Source of the DNA: Alteromonas australica
GTDB lineage: Bacteria > Pseudomonadota > Gammaproteobacteria > Enterobacterales > Alteromonadaceae
Length of the DNA stretch: 64,000 nucleotides
Direction: 5' to 3'
NCBI RefSeq assembly: GCF_000730385.1
Contig: NZ_CP008849.1
Location: 2,170,001 to 2,234,000, forward strand
The notes beneath the pieces were generated by a model. It worked only from the letters and a program-made list of their open reading frames with translations, was not told the origin of the DNA and did no database searches. Position 1 is the first letter of the stretch, and every line of letters begins with the position of its first letter. Made by a program: the position numbers and the translations under genes. Of the stretch, positions 27,569-37,745 are shown piece after piece.

Positions 27569-28957
27569 ATGACTTTTGACGTTTCTAACCCCGTTTATCT
27601 TCTTTTCCCATTATTTCTTGTTCTCATCATAATGATCTGGGCGTTTTCAAAGCAGCGTTTAAAAACAATACAACAGCAGCTTGACGCCGCTAATGCATTG
27701 ATTGAACAACACCAACACCATCAGACAACGCTTCAGAAAGAACTTGGCTCCCTCAGTGAAAAAGCGCGTCATTACGATATCGTGTTAGAAGAGAAGCGCG
27801 AGCTTTCTAATGCGTATAACAACTTACAGTCAAACTTTATGAAAGTTCAGTCGCAAAATGAAGCGCAAAAAGCGCGATTAGATGCTCTTATGCAAAGCCA
27901 TGAAGAAAAATTGGCGCTAATGAGCAGTGCTGAACAACGTTTACAGTCGCAATTTGAAAATTTGGCTAATCGCATTTTCGACGAAAAAAATGCCCGCTAC
28001 CATCAGCAAAGTAAGCAAGATATTGAAGCACTACTTGCCCCATTTAAAACCCAATTAGATAGCTTTAAACAACAAGTTACCGAGCAACACATCCGAGAAG
28101 GTCAAGAAAGGGCTTCCTTAAAAACCGAAATTCTTGGGCTAAAAGAACTGAATCAAAAAATCACTCAAGAAGCAGCTGCACTCACTAACGCGTTAAAAGG
28201 GGATAACAAAACCCAAGGAAATTGGGGGGAAGTGATCCTAGAACGAATTCTAAAAGAGTCAGGGTTACGTGAAGGTCATGAATTTGAAACTCAAGTAGCA
28301 GCGCAAAGCGAACAGGGGCGTCGATTACAGCCTGACGTCGTGGTTCATTTACCCAATGATAAAGACGTTATCATTGATGCGAAAGTGAGCTTAGCCAGCT
28401 ATGAGCGTTATTTTAATGAAAGCGATGAAAACGTGAGAAAGCAACATTTGCTTGGCCACGTAAACTCGATTAAAGGTCACATTAAGGGGTTAGGGGCAAA
28501 AGATTATCAAGCGATTTCAAGTTTAAGAACACTGGACTATGTCTTGCTTTTTATCCCCATTGAGTCGGCATTTTTACTGGCAATTGAAGAAGAGCCTAGT
28601 CTAGTGTCTTTGGCATTAGATAATAATATTATGCTGGTTAGCCCAACAAATTTACTGGTTGCGCTAAGAACCATCAATAATATATGGCAGTACGAATACC
28701 AAAATCAAAATGCTCAGCATATTGCGGAACAAGCCGCCAAACTTTACGATAAATTCGTGGGCTTTGTAACCGATATGGAAAGAGTGGGGAAATCGCTAGA
28801 TACAGCACAAAGCCATTACGACCTTGCCGTTAATAAACTCTCTCAAGGGCGGGGAAACCTACTGCGCCAAATTGAAAAATTCAGAGAAATGGGCGTTCAG
28901 CCTAGCAAAAAACTGTCGAATACTGGCTTAAAAATTCAGGAAAACGATGAAGAATAA
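27569..28957 (+). CDS. rmuC: DNA recombination protein RmuC
   Basis: A 462-residue protein. One N-terminal transmembrane helix (about 8-26) is followed by a long coiled coil (about 28-190) and a PD-(D/E)XK-like nuclease fold in the C-terminal half. Family motifs are GDNKTQGNWGEVILERIL and DVVVHLPNDKDVIIDAKVSL, in which D and DAK are the predicted catalytic acid and DxK residues. RmuC limits inversion at short inverted repeats in E. coli. The 3' end overlaps the convergent diguanylate cyclase gene by 22 bases. Confidence 0.92.
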   Translation: MTFDVSNPVYLLFPLFLVLIIMIWAFSKQRLKTIQQQLDAANALIEQHQHHQTTLQKELGSLSEKARHYDIVLEEKRELSNAYNNLQSNFMKVQSQNEAQKARLDALMQSHEEKLALMSSAEQRLQSQFENLANRIFDEKNARYHQQSKQDIEALLAPFKTQLDSFKQQVTEQHIREGQERASLKTEILGLKELNQKITQEAAALTNALKGDNKTQGNWGEVILERILKESGLREGHEFETQVAAQSEQGRRLQPDVVVHLPNDKDVIIDAKVSLASYERYFNESDENVRKQHLLGHVNSIKGHIKGLGAKDYQAISSLRTLDYVLLFIPIESAFLLAIEEEPSLVSLALDNNIMLVSPTNLLVALRTINNIWQYEYQNQNAQHIAEQAAKLYDKFVGFVTDMERVGKSLDTAQSHYDLAVNKLSQGRGNLLRQIEKFREMGVQPSKKLSNTGLKIQENDEE

Positions 28958-30207
28958 GCCACTATCTGGTTTCTTCCACTTCGCTTAGCTTGATATAAAG
29001 CATCATCGGCATGGGACAGCAGTTGATCAATACTTTTGGTGTGGGTTGCCGTCTCACAGCCAATACTTAACGTTATCGGATTCGCGCCCTCGCGCCATAC
29101 CGCTTTTGAAAAGTGATCACATATTGCTTCTGCTCGACGCAGGGCTGTGTCGTGGGTGGTATTGGTGAGTATAACGATAAACTCTTCCCCGCCAAAACGC
29201 GCACAATAGTCAGTTTCACGGACTAATTCAGACAAAGTTTGCGCTACAAATGTGAGGGCGTAATCACCAGCCTCATGTCCGAACTCATCGTTAATCTGTT
29301 TGAAATGATCAATATCTATCATTAACACACTGAAGTTGTTGTCTTTATGGACATCACTTTGGTTGTGCTGTAGGACACCTTTGGTTAGACGTAAATGGCG
29401 TTCCCGCTTAGTCGCCGAATGGTTATCACTGGAAAGTTTTAACCAGAGTGACACAAGCGTTTTGGAAATGGCGCGCCGATTTAGTAAACCCGTGAGTTGA
29501 TCGTGTTCGGCTAAAAACTTCATTTTAAGCACTAACCGCATTACCGCAGCCGCCATGGCGGTAACATTGATTAGCAAAACTAAACCTATTCCGAACCACA
29601 GGGCTATATCCATGTTGAGCGATAAAGGCCATATACTTTCTGCAGTACTGAATATTAAAGATGAATAAGAGACGCCAGCAATGGCTAACACACCAATGAA
29701 TAGCCCATCGGGTATACTTAACATTAACGCCGATAATGTATTAAATTCGCGCTTTAGCGCCGCATACTTAATAACAGTGCCGTTAAAGAAAATGGCCGCC
29801 GTCATGTAACATATTATGGCGAGGGATAAAGGCATCGCCATGGCGTTCATGAAAGGCAGTGCCGATGAAATACACACCAATGCAATGACCAAAGTTAAGC
29901 CAACCAACGACAAATGGCGTTTAAAAAGTATGCGGACACCACTTTGGTAAAGCAGTGCAAAGAGGAACAAACTTAAATGACTTAATAAACCACTGTGACT
30001 GAAAGCACCAATGGATGTGTTTTGATAGGCTATGATATAAAGAAACAGCGTCGCGTTTGCAATAGCAAAACGTTTACTAGCGTATCGGTACAAACGGAGA
30101 GGTTGCACCATTAGTAGCCAGGTACAGGTGGCCACAGCAGACAATAAGGCAATGACGTTGAGTAAACTCACACTGGGTGAAGACAACACGTGTGTAATTG
30201 CAGTCAT
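28936..30207 (-). CDS. Membrane diguanylate cyclase
   Basis: A 423-residue inner-membrane c-di-GMP synthase. Residues about 10-225 contain six or seven hydrophobic helices forming an unrecognised sensor region. A C-terminal GGDEF domain (about 235-420) has HDQLTGLLNRRA, the metal site DIDHFKQIND and an active GGEEF. An I-site RETD lies five residues before GGEEF, so product inhibition is expected, unlike the GGDEF-EAL protein at 10613. A poorly conserved insertion (HSATKRERHLRLTKG region) splits the early GGDEF domain. It is monocistronic, convergent and overlapping with rmuC. Confidence 0.9.
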   Translation of the reverse strand: MTAITHVLSSPSVSLLNVIALLSAVATCTWLLMVQPLRLYRYASKRFAIANATLFLYIIAYQNTSIGAFSHSGLLSHLSLFLFALLYQSGVRILFKRHLSLVGLTLVIALVCISSALPFMNAMAMPLSLAIICYMTAAIFFNGTVIKYAALKREFNTLSALMLSIPDGLFIGVLAIAGVSYSSLIFSTAESIWPLSLNMDIALWFGIGLVLLINVTAMAAAVMRLVLKMKFLAEHDQLTGLLNRRAISKTLVSLWLKLSSDNHSATKRERHLRLTKGVLQHNQSDVHKDNNFSVLMIDIDHFKQINDEFGHEAGDYALTFVAQTLSELVRETDYCARFGGEEFIVILTNTTHDTALRRAEAICDHFSKAVWREGANPITLSIGCETATHTKSIDQLLSHADDALYQAKRSGRNQIVAYSSSFS

Positions 30208-30338
30208 ATTGGTTAAAAATCACTCCCTTGATACGTTTATTCCCGTTATTACAACAGGCTACCTTTTTTGTTAAACGAATTAATATTACATGTGATTAAC
30301 AAAATGTCTATGCTGATAGCCCAAAAGAAGGTGTAAAG

Positions 30339-31076
30339 ATGTGTGGTAGATTAAACGTCACTGACTGCGAAGGCGTACGGGCCTTAATGGAAGGGCTTCA
30401 AATTCGTTTATGGCCTGAAACCGGCCCCATCTTTTCTAGGATTATCACTGCCGCGAACACGGTATCTATTGTGTTCGAAAACGCTCATGGGCAGCGAGAA
30501 ATGCATAATGCGTTGTGGTGGCTTTTGCTGGAACCACGGATAAGCAACGGCACTGTGGTAGATTTTAAACCTTCGAAGTACACGTCATTTAATACACGTT
30601 ACGATAAACTTAACGTGAAACGAAGCGCTGGCTATCAATCATTTCGAAGCATGCGTTGCGTTATTCCTGCCGCAGGCTTTGGCGAAACCGAGGGGAAGGG
30701 AAGTCAGGCCAGGTATACGGACTTCACGGTTTTTGCACAAGACAAGCCTCCCCATGCAATGGCCATGGGCGGGTTATACCGAATTTGGCAATATAAAGGG
30801 CAAGATAATACAAACCATTACAAAGTAAGCTGCTCAGTAGTAACCTTACCTGCACACCCAAAAATGGAAAAATACCACAGTAAATCCAGCCCCTTAGTGT
30901 TATCACATAACGATGGCAGTATTGATACTTGGCTAGATAGTGGTTTAACAGATACCCGTGCATTAGCGTGGTTACTTAAACCTAAGCTACGACACTCACT
31001 TGTGGCTCACCCCATTGTAAGGCCCACGCAACCCGAGTCAGTGGGGGAAGATACCTTATTAATGGCTGATAACTAG
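30339..31076 (+). CDS. SRAP (YedK/HMCES-like) domain protein
   Basis: A 245-residue SRAP protein. Family members bind abasic sites in single-stranded DNA through Cys2, making a thiazolidine cross-link. The start MCGRLNVT places Cys2 correctly; FNTRYDKL stands where the usual FNAR(S/A)E is found, and the catalytic Glu and His appear in AAGFGETEGK and EKYHSKSSPLVL. The usual GFYEW motif reads GFGET, so this is a divergent branch. It is a single gene with a shared terminator downstream. Confidence 0.85.
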   Translation: MCGRLNVTDCEGVRALMEGLQIRLWPETGPIFSRIITAANTVSIVFENAHGQREMHNALWWLLLEPRISNGTVVDFKPSKYTSFNTRYDKLNVKRSAGYQSFRSMRCVIPAAGFGETEGKGSQARYTDFTVFAQDKPPHAMAMGGLYRIWQYKGQDNTNHYKVSCSVVTLPAHPKMEKYHSKSSPLVLSHNDGSIDTWLDSGLTDTRALAWLLKPKLRHSLVAHPIVRPTQPESVGEDTLLMADN

Positions 31077-31121
31077 CAGCAAGGCAAAAAGGTTAGGGTG
31101 AACCACACCACTAGCAGTAAT

Positions 31122-31155
31122 AAAAAAGGCCGCGTCATTCATAAGCGGCCTTTTT
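31122..31155. terminator. Bidirectional terminator
   Basis: AAAAAGGCCGC pairs with GCGGCCTTTTT around a 10-11 base loop between the convergent SRAP gene and the subtilase gene. T runs flank it on both strands, so it can serve both genes. Confidence 0.85.
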
Positions 31156-31174
31156 AATGGTGCACTAGCGGCGT

Positions 31175-34100
31175 CTAATGATAGCGCCGCGTATGGCGTC
31201 TTCGAATAAACAATAGAGGAACAAGAAGCACCGATAACCAACTTATCGCGCCGCCACTCTTTTCTTCTACACGTATAGTGACCGTTTCCGATGTCGTGTC
31301 TATGCCGTCAGTTGCCGACACCTGTAACGACACCGATGTTGCGGTATCATAACTCGGTGCAGTGCCAGTTAAACTGGTTCTTTCAACACCATCAATAGAC
31401 ACAACAACATCATCACCATCGGCATCACTCGCCGTTACACTTACCGAGTAACTTTCGTTTTCTTTCACGCTTGAAGGGGCACTGATGGTAACCACAGGCG
31501 CATCCTGAATACCCGCTACAGCTATATTAACCGTAGCTTCCCCTATCACTTGCCCATCAAGGGGGTCGTCACCGCTCGTTGACGTTTCGGTGCTCACCGT
31601 ATATTTGAAGCTATCTTCACCAAAAAAGTCAGCCGTGGGAGTATAGGTTATGGTGCCGTCACCGTTGGTGGTTGCTACTCCATTTTCAGGCGCGACTGAA
31701 ATGGTGACAGAATCTATATCAAGCGCATCTTTATCAATGGTGATGGGCGTAAAGGTTCGATAATCACCTGATAAGGACGCCATTGTAAATGTATTGACGA
31801 TAGTGTCGTCTGCTTCATTAGCGATGACATTTGCAGTAATGCTAGCATCTTCATTCACGCTGAAACTATCATCCATGTAATCGGCAACAGGTAACACTGT
31901 CCCTTCGAACGAAATGGACACCTCATCGCCTTCACTGTATGCAAGTACATATTCGCTACCTTCTGTCGGCAAGCTCCCCTGAGAACCGTCCTCGGAATAA
32001 TAGGCTAGGGTTGCGCCTACAGTACCGAAGCTGTTTTCAGCCCCCACTACAACTGGGTCTACTGGCGTATCCATTGCACCGTAAACAAAGTGGAAGCTTT
32101 CATTAGAATAGTCATACCAAATTTGGAAGTTAAAACTGGTCCCTGGTTGGTCCCAAAGCTGCGCATTTGCCCACTCCACAACCAGGTAGCTACCGCCGCC
32201 AAGGATGGCCACGTACATGTCACCCGTACCATCGTCGTTCGCGTCAGTGCCGTCTAAATCTAAATCTGTCCAATAGGGCGCGAGAATATTGTTTGGATCG
32301 TCAGAGCCTGGCAATTGCTCCGCAAAGGGAGAAGACATATCTCCAGACTCAGCTCCCATGGCCATAAAACCATTTGAGGATAGTTGAATGGTTGTGTAAC
32401 CCTCACCTAAATAACGTATTTCAGGCACCCCACTAAATACAATTGACGTATCATCACACAGTGAAGTACAGGACACGGGGGTGACCCCTAACGATGCCAA
32501 AGGAAGATAATCGCCTCCTGTTACCGCTGCTATTCCAGTATCCTCATTGAAGTTGATACTGGCGATATCTAACGAACCTTCCCAGGTGAGCACATTGGTT
32601 TGCGCATCAAAGGTCACCGTGTCTTGTGAGCCGTTTTTCATGGCCGTTATCGAGTCCGTGTTAACAGACAGCTTTTCGTCTATTTGCCCTGTAATACTGG
32701 TTACGCCAGTGACACCTTTATTATTTGCATAAATTGTAGTGGTGACATTATCTCCCGCTTCTACCGTGCTAACACTTACTTCGCTGTTCAGCAAAGAAGG
32801 TTCATCTGTACTCACAGAATAGATCGCCATTGGAATATAGTAATCCGTGGTAGCGTCATCACCGTCAGACCAATTTGCACCACCCAATAACCATTCACTG
32901 GAAGCAGCATTTGCCACATCAAGGGTTAATATCACTTCCTCAGACGACCCTGGTGCAAGCGTGGTCAAAGCAGGAGTGAGATACCCATCCGTACCATCAT
33001 CGCTAAACAACAGGCTACCACTAAGCGTCACGGCGCTGTCAGTCGTATTCGTCAGGGTGATTGACAAGTCACAGGTAAGAAAGCATTCGGCCGACACCAA
33101 ACTCAGTTCGCTGAAGGTGACTTCTACTGTGCTAGCCCGAGATAAATCGAGCCGTCCCGCCCCCATGTCGAAGTTGTCAGCTTGTGTAAGACCATCTTCT
33201 TTCAGTACGTCGCGAATAGAGGAAGTGACCAAGGCACTTTTTATTTGCTGTGCACTCCATTCAGGATGCATTTGTTTTAGCAATGCGGCGGCACCAGCAA
33301 CATGGGGAGACGCCATGGAGGTACCGTTTTTAAACGAAAAGTTTTCACCAATATGATCCGGGGCATCTGGCGACTCACCGGAAAAAATACGCACACCAGG
33401 AGCCGCAATGTTTGGTTTCAAGAAACTCGGGTCGCCGTTAGGCCCGCGAGAACTAAAGTCACCCATAATATCCGCTAAACTATCGGAATAGGACGCAACC
33501 ACCTCGTTGCCGATAGTCACAATAACATCCTCATCGGTGGCGCCAGCTAATTCAGCGAGCGCTAATCCCTGTGTGGCGGGCAGCATGAGTGAGGGAACTG
33601 TTTGCTCTGTACTTAGCCCGCCCATAATAATGGGCGCTTCACCGCGGCCCTCTTCGTTAAACACCAAAACCGCCAGTGCGCCCGCGGCCTCAGCGTTGGC
33701 AATTTTATCGACAAAGCCACACGTGCCTCGGCTAATTAAAGCAATGGCATTTTCAAAGGTAGAGTCATCTGCGTAAGCCGAACACCCTTCAATGTTAGCT
33801 TCATCAATTTCCCCCGCGTATATCACAGGTGCCGTTAAGGGGCTGGTAAATGTAATGGCAGCATTACCAACAGAATAGAGGGCTGGGATAGCGCCGATAC
33901 TGGTATCGCCGTCAACCGTGACTTCGTTTGCAAACAAACGGTTGGTTGAGGTGGCAGCAACTGTTAAGACATCTTTTGAACACCCGGGACAACCTATTGT
34001 GGTGGCTTCGGGGCCTTCATTGCCGGCGGAAAATACCGTCACTACGCCTGCTTCGTCCATAGCAGCAAATATATCTTCATAAACGGAACCCACTGGGCTT

Positions 34101-35170
34101 GCGCCACCATCTCCGCCCCAGGAGTTATTGATGATGTCAGCGCCATCTTCTAGTGCTGCCTCAAGCATTTCCAATAACATGGAGGTCATGCCGCTTGAGG
34201 AGGTAGGGTCGTCAGGCGTCGCATACAAACCTTTATACACCATTAGGTAGGCGGCAGGTGCCACTCCTGATATTTCTGCGGTCGCTCCATCTCGTGATGC
34301 GGTAACGCCCGCATTGCCCACCGCCGTTCCCGCTACGTGGGTACCATGGCCATTATAACCAAGAGGGGAAAGATACTCGCCATCAACAATGTCAAAACCG
34401 TCTGGTATCGACGCATAACGTGCCACAATAAGCTTATTGTTACAGAAATCTGGCGTGTCTGAGCAATAGTCATCAGAGGGCAGGGTGGATGCGTCCGGTG
34501 CGTCAAAATCATCACCGCTAAAAAGCGCGTTTTCAGGCCGTATTCCACTGTCTATAATGGCGACGCGAATGCCTTTCCCTGCGTTTTCTGCGCCCCCCAA
34601 CTGAGTCCATGTATCAATTGCGCCAATTAAATCCAAACTTGCGTCCATCTGTGCGCGGTGCATCACATCGGGGTAAATCGCCTTTACCTCTGGCAAACTC
34701 GCTAGGTTGTCTAACGCGTGTTTACTCACAATGCCAGACACACCATTAAAGGAAGCGGTAAAGGATTTATCGGCTTCAAAGGTAGGGTCAAAGTTGTGTA
34801 TATCCTCAACCAGGCTTCGCTGCTTGTTCTTAAGTATTTTTTTGTAGCTTATGGCCGCGTTTGATGAGAAATCTACCTTTGCGCCTTGTTGGGCAGACGC
34901 GCTTCGTACGCTGGGGTTAACCCCACTAAACTGAGCTAAAGGTGAATCATGCAACTGCACAATAACTCTAACTTGATGGTCATTAACCTTAACGGCATTC
35001 GCAAGAATATTTTTTTTGTCGAAAGACGCTTCAATTGGATTGTTTTGCTCTAGCGTATGGCTTGCCATGATGTTCGATTTCACATCCTGAGCGGACAACA
35101 TCGATGGCGTTGCAAATAGGGTAGAGGCAATGATGGTACTCAAGAGTTTCTTTTTCATACTAAGTCTCAT
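31175..35170 (-). CDS. Large secreted subtilase with GlyGly-CTERM
   Basis: Exported S8 serine protease of 1331 residues. Order: signal peptide (to about 28, SMLSAQ); inhibitor I9-type propeptide (about 50-165); catalytic domain with Asp in AIIDSGIR (about 207), His in GHGTHVAGT (about 275) and Ser in NGTSMASPHVAGAAALL (about 618); a PA-like insert (VIYAGEIDEANIEGCSAY to VLVFNEEGRG); beta-rich domains from about 670; a cadherin/Big-type repeat near 1120-1230 (SVNEDASITANV, YTPTADFFGEDSF); an Ig-like repeat; and a C-terminal SGGAISWL-hydrophobic-RRRHTRR tail. The tail is a GlyGly-CTERM signal, normally cut by rhombosortase. It probably degrades proteins at the cell surface or outside. Confidence 0.92.
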   Translation of the reverse strand: MRLSMKKKLLSTIIASTLFATPSMLSAQDVKSNIMASHTLEQNNPIEASFDKKNILANAVKVNDHQVRVIVQLHDSPLAQFSGVNPSVRSASAQQGAKVDFSSNAAISYKKILKNKQRSLVEDIHNFDPTFEADKSFTASFNGVSGIVSKHALDNLASLPEVKAIYPDVMHRAQMDASLDLIGAIDTWTQLGGAENAGKGIRVAIIDSGIRPENALFSGDDFDAPDASTLPSDDYCSDTPDFCNNKLIVARYASIPDGFDIVDGEYLSPLGYNGHGTHVAGTAVGNAGVTASRDGATAEISGVAPAAYLMVYKGLYATPDDPTSSSGMTSMLLEMLEAALEDGADIINNSWGGDGGASPVGSVYEDIFAAMDEAGVVTVFSAGNEGPEATTIGCPGCSKDVLTVAATSTNRLFANEVTVDGDTSIGAIPALYSVGNAAITFTSPLTAPVIYAGEIDEANIEGCSAYADDSTFENAIALISRGTCGFVDKIANAEAAGALAVLVFNEEGRGEAPIIMGGLSTEQTVPSLMLPATQGLALAELAGATDEDVIVTIGNEVVASYSDSLADIMGDFSSRGPNGDPSFLKPNIAAPGVRIFSGESPDAPDHIGENFSFKNGTSMASPHVAGAAALLKQMHPEWSAQQIKSALVTSSIRDVLKEDGLTQADNFDMGAGRLDLSRASTVEVTFSELSLVSAECFLTCDLSITLTNTTDSAVTLSGSLLFSDDGTDGYLTPALTTLAPGSSEEVILTLDVANAASSEWLLGGANWSDGDDATTDYYIPMAIYSVSTDEPSLLNSEVSVSTVEAGDNVTTTIYANNKGVTGVTSITGQIDEKLSVNTDSITAMKNGSQDTVTFDAQTNVLTWEGSLDIASINFNEDTGIAAVTGGDYLPLASLGVTPVSCTSLCDDTSIVFSGVPEIRYLGEGYTTIQLSSNGFMAMGAESGDMSSPFAEQLPGSDDPNNILAPYWTDLDLDGTDANDDGTGDMYVAILGGGSYLVVEWANAQLWDQPGTSFNFQIWYDYSNESFHFVYGAMDTPVDPVVVGAENSFGTVGATLAYYSEDGSQGSLPTEGSEYVLAYSEGDEVSISFEGTVLPVADYMDDSFSVNEDASITANVIANEADDTIVNTFTMASLSGDYRTFTPITIDKDALDIDSVTISVAPENGVATTNGDGTITYTPTADFFGEDSFKYTVSTETSTSGDDPLDGQVIGEATVNIAVAGIQDAPVVTISAPSSVKENESYSVSVTASDADGDDVVVSIDGVERTSLTGTAPSYDTATSVSLQVSATDGIDTTSETVTIRVEEKSGGAISWLSVLLVPLLFIRRRHTRRYH

Positions 35171-35570
35171 AATGATTGTTCCCTGGAGCCCCGTTTTTTA
35201 TTATTAAAATAACCCATTTACCTGCCAGCGCTTCAATAAAAAAGCAAGGGAATATAAACAGAGTTTCGTTCGAGGATTAATGCATTTCTAACACAGTTGA
35301 TGACCGTTTGTAATGAACAAAGGCGTATTAAATTTAATACATCTATCCAAATACAAAAACGCCAGGTCACCAAATTTCACGCAAATATCGCAATTCATTA
35401 ACATTAAATTAAAACATTAGGATGCTAATCATGTTTAGCTCCTAAAAAGAGTATAGATGTTCCTTTTAAAACTACTTTTCGTGGAGAAATAGCAAGAAAG
35501 TGCCAGCGTGAGTCTACTAGCATATTCATTCTAAATTCGTGGAAGCTTCCCACTGTTTCTGGAGAAAATA
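35171..35570. other. Divergent intergenic region, subtilase and bkd operon
   Basis: 400 bases of AT-rich DNA between divergent starts. It contains a perfect 16-bp palindrome (listed separately) and a small dyad ATTAG-GATG-CTAAT near 35417-35430. It should hold both promoters. I see no open frame worth calling and no terminator. Confidence 0.5.
35325..35340. promoter_or_regulatory. Perfect 16-bp palindrome
   Basis: GTATTAAATTTAATAC is self-complementary over all 16 bases. It lies 155 bases upstream of the subtilase start and 231 bases upstream of the bkd E1alpha start. It is a candidate operator for a dimeric regulator of one or both genes. Confidence 0.4.
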
Positions 35571-36758
35571 ATGAAAGACAGAAACCACCTAGCACAAGTA
35601 ACAACTGTTGCCGATGTGAATATTATAGATAACGGTATTATTGACATCCCAATGCTGCAAATTCTCGACGAAAACGGTAAAGCAACGCCGGAGGCAACCT
35701 TACCCGACATTAGTCAAGCGCAAGCGTTAAAGATTCACGAGACCATGGCCTACACGCGGGTGCTTGATGAACGAATGGTGGCGGCTCAACGCCAAGGGCG
35801 TATTAGCTTTTACCTTGCAAGTACCGGCGAGGAAGCCGCAACGGTAGCAAGCGCAGCGGCACTAAGTACCGAAGACCTCATCATGTCACAATATCGTGAG
35901 CAAGGGGCATTGGCTTATCGAGGATACACCACTGATCAATTCATGAATCAGATGTTCAGCAATAAAGACGACCCTAATAAAGGCCGCCAAATGCCGATTC
36001 ATTATGGTGATAAAGCGCTAAATTTCATGACGATCTCATCTCCCCTTGGCACCCAAATACCGCAAGCTTCCGGCTATGCGTATGGTCAAAAAATGGCAGG
36101 GAAAGACGCAATTACCATATGCTATTTCGGAGAAGGTGCCGCGTCAGAAGGAGATTTCCACGCTGGGCTTAATATGGCAGCGGTACTTAGCTGTCCTGTC
36201 ATCTTTTTTTGCAGAAATAATGGCTACGCTATCTCCACACCAGCAGAGGAACAATTTGCAGGTGATGGCATAGCGTCTCGCGGGTTAGGTTACGGAATAA
36301 AAACCATTCGGGTAGACGGCAACGACGTATTAGCGGTTTACGCGGCAACGAAACGGGCGAGGGAAATCGCTCTTGCAGAACAATGCCCTGTACTTATTGA
36401 AGCGATGACCTACAGGTTAGCCGCCCATTCTACCTCCGATGATCCTAGCGGTTACCGCTCAAAAGAAGAGGAAGAAAAATGGCGCACAAAAGACCCTATT
36501 ACTCGGTTTGCCAACTGGTTAACCCACAAAGGCTGGTTTAACGAACAAGACAATGAAAAACGCCTTACCGCAATGCGCCAAGAGGTTTTAGCGTCAATGA
36601 AGCGGTGCGAAACCACCGAAATTTGTCCTATCGATGACATTGTGAGTGATGTCTATGATTCAGTGCCTTGGCACCTTGATGAACAACTTCAAGACCTTAA
36701 ACAACACATTAAAAAATACCCACACATGTACCCTAAAACGTCAGGGAGAATGAAATAA
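35571..36758 (+). CDS. bkdA1: Branched-chain 2-oxoacid dehydrogenase E1 alpha
   Basis: Alpha subunit (395 aa) of the thiamine-diphosphate-dependent E1 that decarboxylates the keto acids of Val, Leu and Ile. The ThDP/Mg motif runs from [16 protein letters not shown] to CRNN (about 190-218). The phosphorylation-loop region [12 protein letters not shown] and the C-terminal YPHMYP are typical. Its stop overlaps the start of the E1 beta gene by one base. First gene of a three-gene bkd operon. Confidence 0.93.
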   Translation: MKDRNHLAQVTTVADVNIIDNGIIDIPMLQILDENGKATPEATLPDISQAQALKIHETMAYTRVLDERMVAAQRQGRISFYLASTGEEAATVASAAALSTEDLIMSQYREQGALAYRGYTTDQFMNQMFSNKDDPNKGRQMPIHYGDKALNFMTISSPLGTQIPQASGYAYGQKMAGKDAITICYFGEGAASEGDFHAGLNMAAVLSCPVIFFCRNNGYAISTPAEEQFAGDGIASRGLGYGIKTIRVDGNDVLAVYAATKRAREIALAEQCPVLIEAMTYRLAAHSTSDDPSGYRSKEEEEKWRTKDPITRFANWLTHKGWFNEQDNEKRLTAMRQEVLASMKRCETTEICPIDDIVSDVYDSVPWHLDEQLQDLKQHIKKYPHMYPKTSGRMK

Positions 36759-37735
36759 TGGCACAAATGAATTTACTACAAGCCATCAATAATGCCCTCA
36801 TTACTGCCATGACAGACGACGATAAAGTCATGGTTTTTGGTGAAGATGTGGGTCACTTTGGGGGCGTGTTTCGCGCTACCAGTCACCTTCAGGAAAAATT
36901 TGGAAAGGGACGCTGCTTCAATACCCCCCTAACCGAACAGGGTATTATAGGTTTTGCCAATGGTTTAGCAGCCCAAGGGTCTGTGCCTGTCGCTGAAATT
37001 CAATTTGGTGACTATATCTTCCCCGCATTCGACCAAATTGTGAACGAAACCGCTAAGTGGCGTTATCGTTCTGGAGGACAATTTGATGTAGGCACTCTGA
37101 CTATTCGTACCCCCTATGGCGGCGGTATTGCTGGCGGGCACTACCATAGCCAATCGCCAGAAGCGTTTTTCGCCCACTGCCCGGGCCTAAAGATAGTGGT
37201 GCCTAGAAACCCGTATCAAGCCAAAGGGCTGTTACTGGCGTCTATTAGAGACAAGAATCCTGTGTTGTTTTTAGAGCCTAAAAAGCTCTATCGTGCGTCA
37301 ATCAGTGACGTGCCAGAGGAAGATTATCAGTTACCCTTGGGTAAAGCAGATATTGTTCAAGAAGGTTCAGATATCACATTGTTAGGCTGGGGCGCACAAA
37401 TTGAAGAGCTTCAAAAGGCGGCAGCAACGGCACTAGATGATGGCGTTTCCTGTGAAATTATCGACTTGCGCAGTATTTTACCCTGGGATGCCCACACAGT
37501 AGCTGCATCTGTCATGAAAACAGGGCGTTTACTTATTAATCACGAAGCGCCGCTCACGGGCGGCTTTGCCAGTGAAATAGCGGCAACAATTCAAGAGAAG
37601 TGTTTTTTATATCTGGAAGCGCCGATTGCTCGGGTGTGTGGCTTAGATACGCCTTATCCACTGGCGCACGAAAAAGAGTATATGCCAGACGCGACTAAAA
37701 TCTACGAAGCCATTAAGCGCACACTTCACTACTAA
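36758..37735 (+). CDS. bkdA2: Branched-chain 2-oxoacid dehydrogenase E1 beta
   Basis: Beta subunit (325 aa) of E1, which completes the ThDP site with the alpha subunit. Recognisable features are [16 protein letters not shown], the cofactor-contact region [12 protein letters not shown], and the transketolase C-terminal domain from about 190 ([29 protein letters not shown]). Translationally coupled to the alpha gene and 10 bases upstream of E2. Confidence 0.93.
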   Translation: MAQMNLLQAINNALITAMTDDDKVMVFGEDVGHFGGVFRATSHLQEKFGKGRCFNTPLTEQGIIGFANGLAAQGSVPVAEIQFGDYIFPAFDQIVNETAKWRYRSGGQFDVGTLTIRTPYGGGIAGGHYHSQSPEAFFAHCPGLKIVVPRNPYQAKGLLLASIRDKNPVLFLEPKKLYRASISDVPEEDYQLPLGKADIVQEGSDITLLGWGAQIEELQKAAATALDDGVSCEIIDLRSILPWDAHTVAASVMKTGRLLINHEAPLTGGFASEIAATIQEKCFLYLEAPIARVCGLDTPYPLAHEKEYMPDATKIYEAIKRTLHY

Positions 37736-37745
37736 GGGGCCCAGC

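Noticed and set aside
32847-33356. 169-codon plus-strand open frame opposite the subtilase
   Set aside because: Antisense to the region around the catalytic Ser motif; no start signal or recognisable domain.
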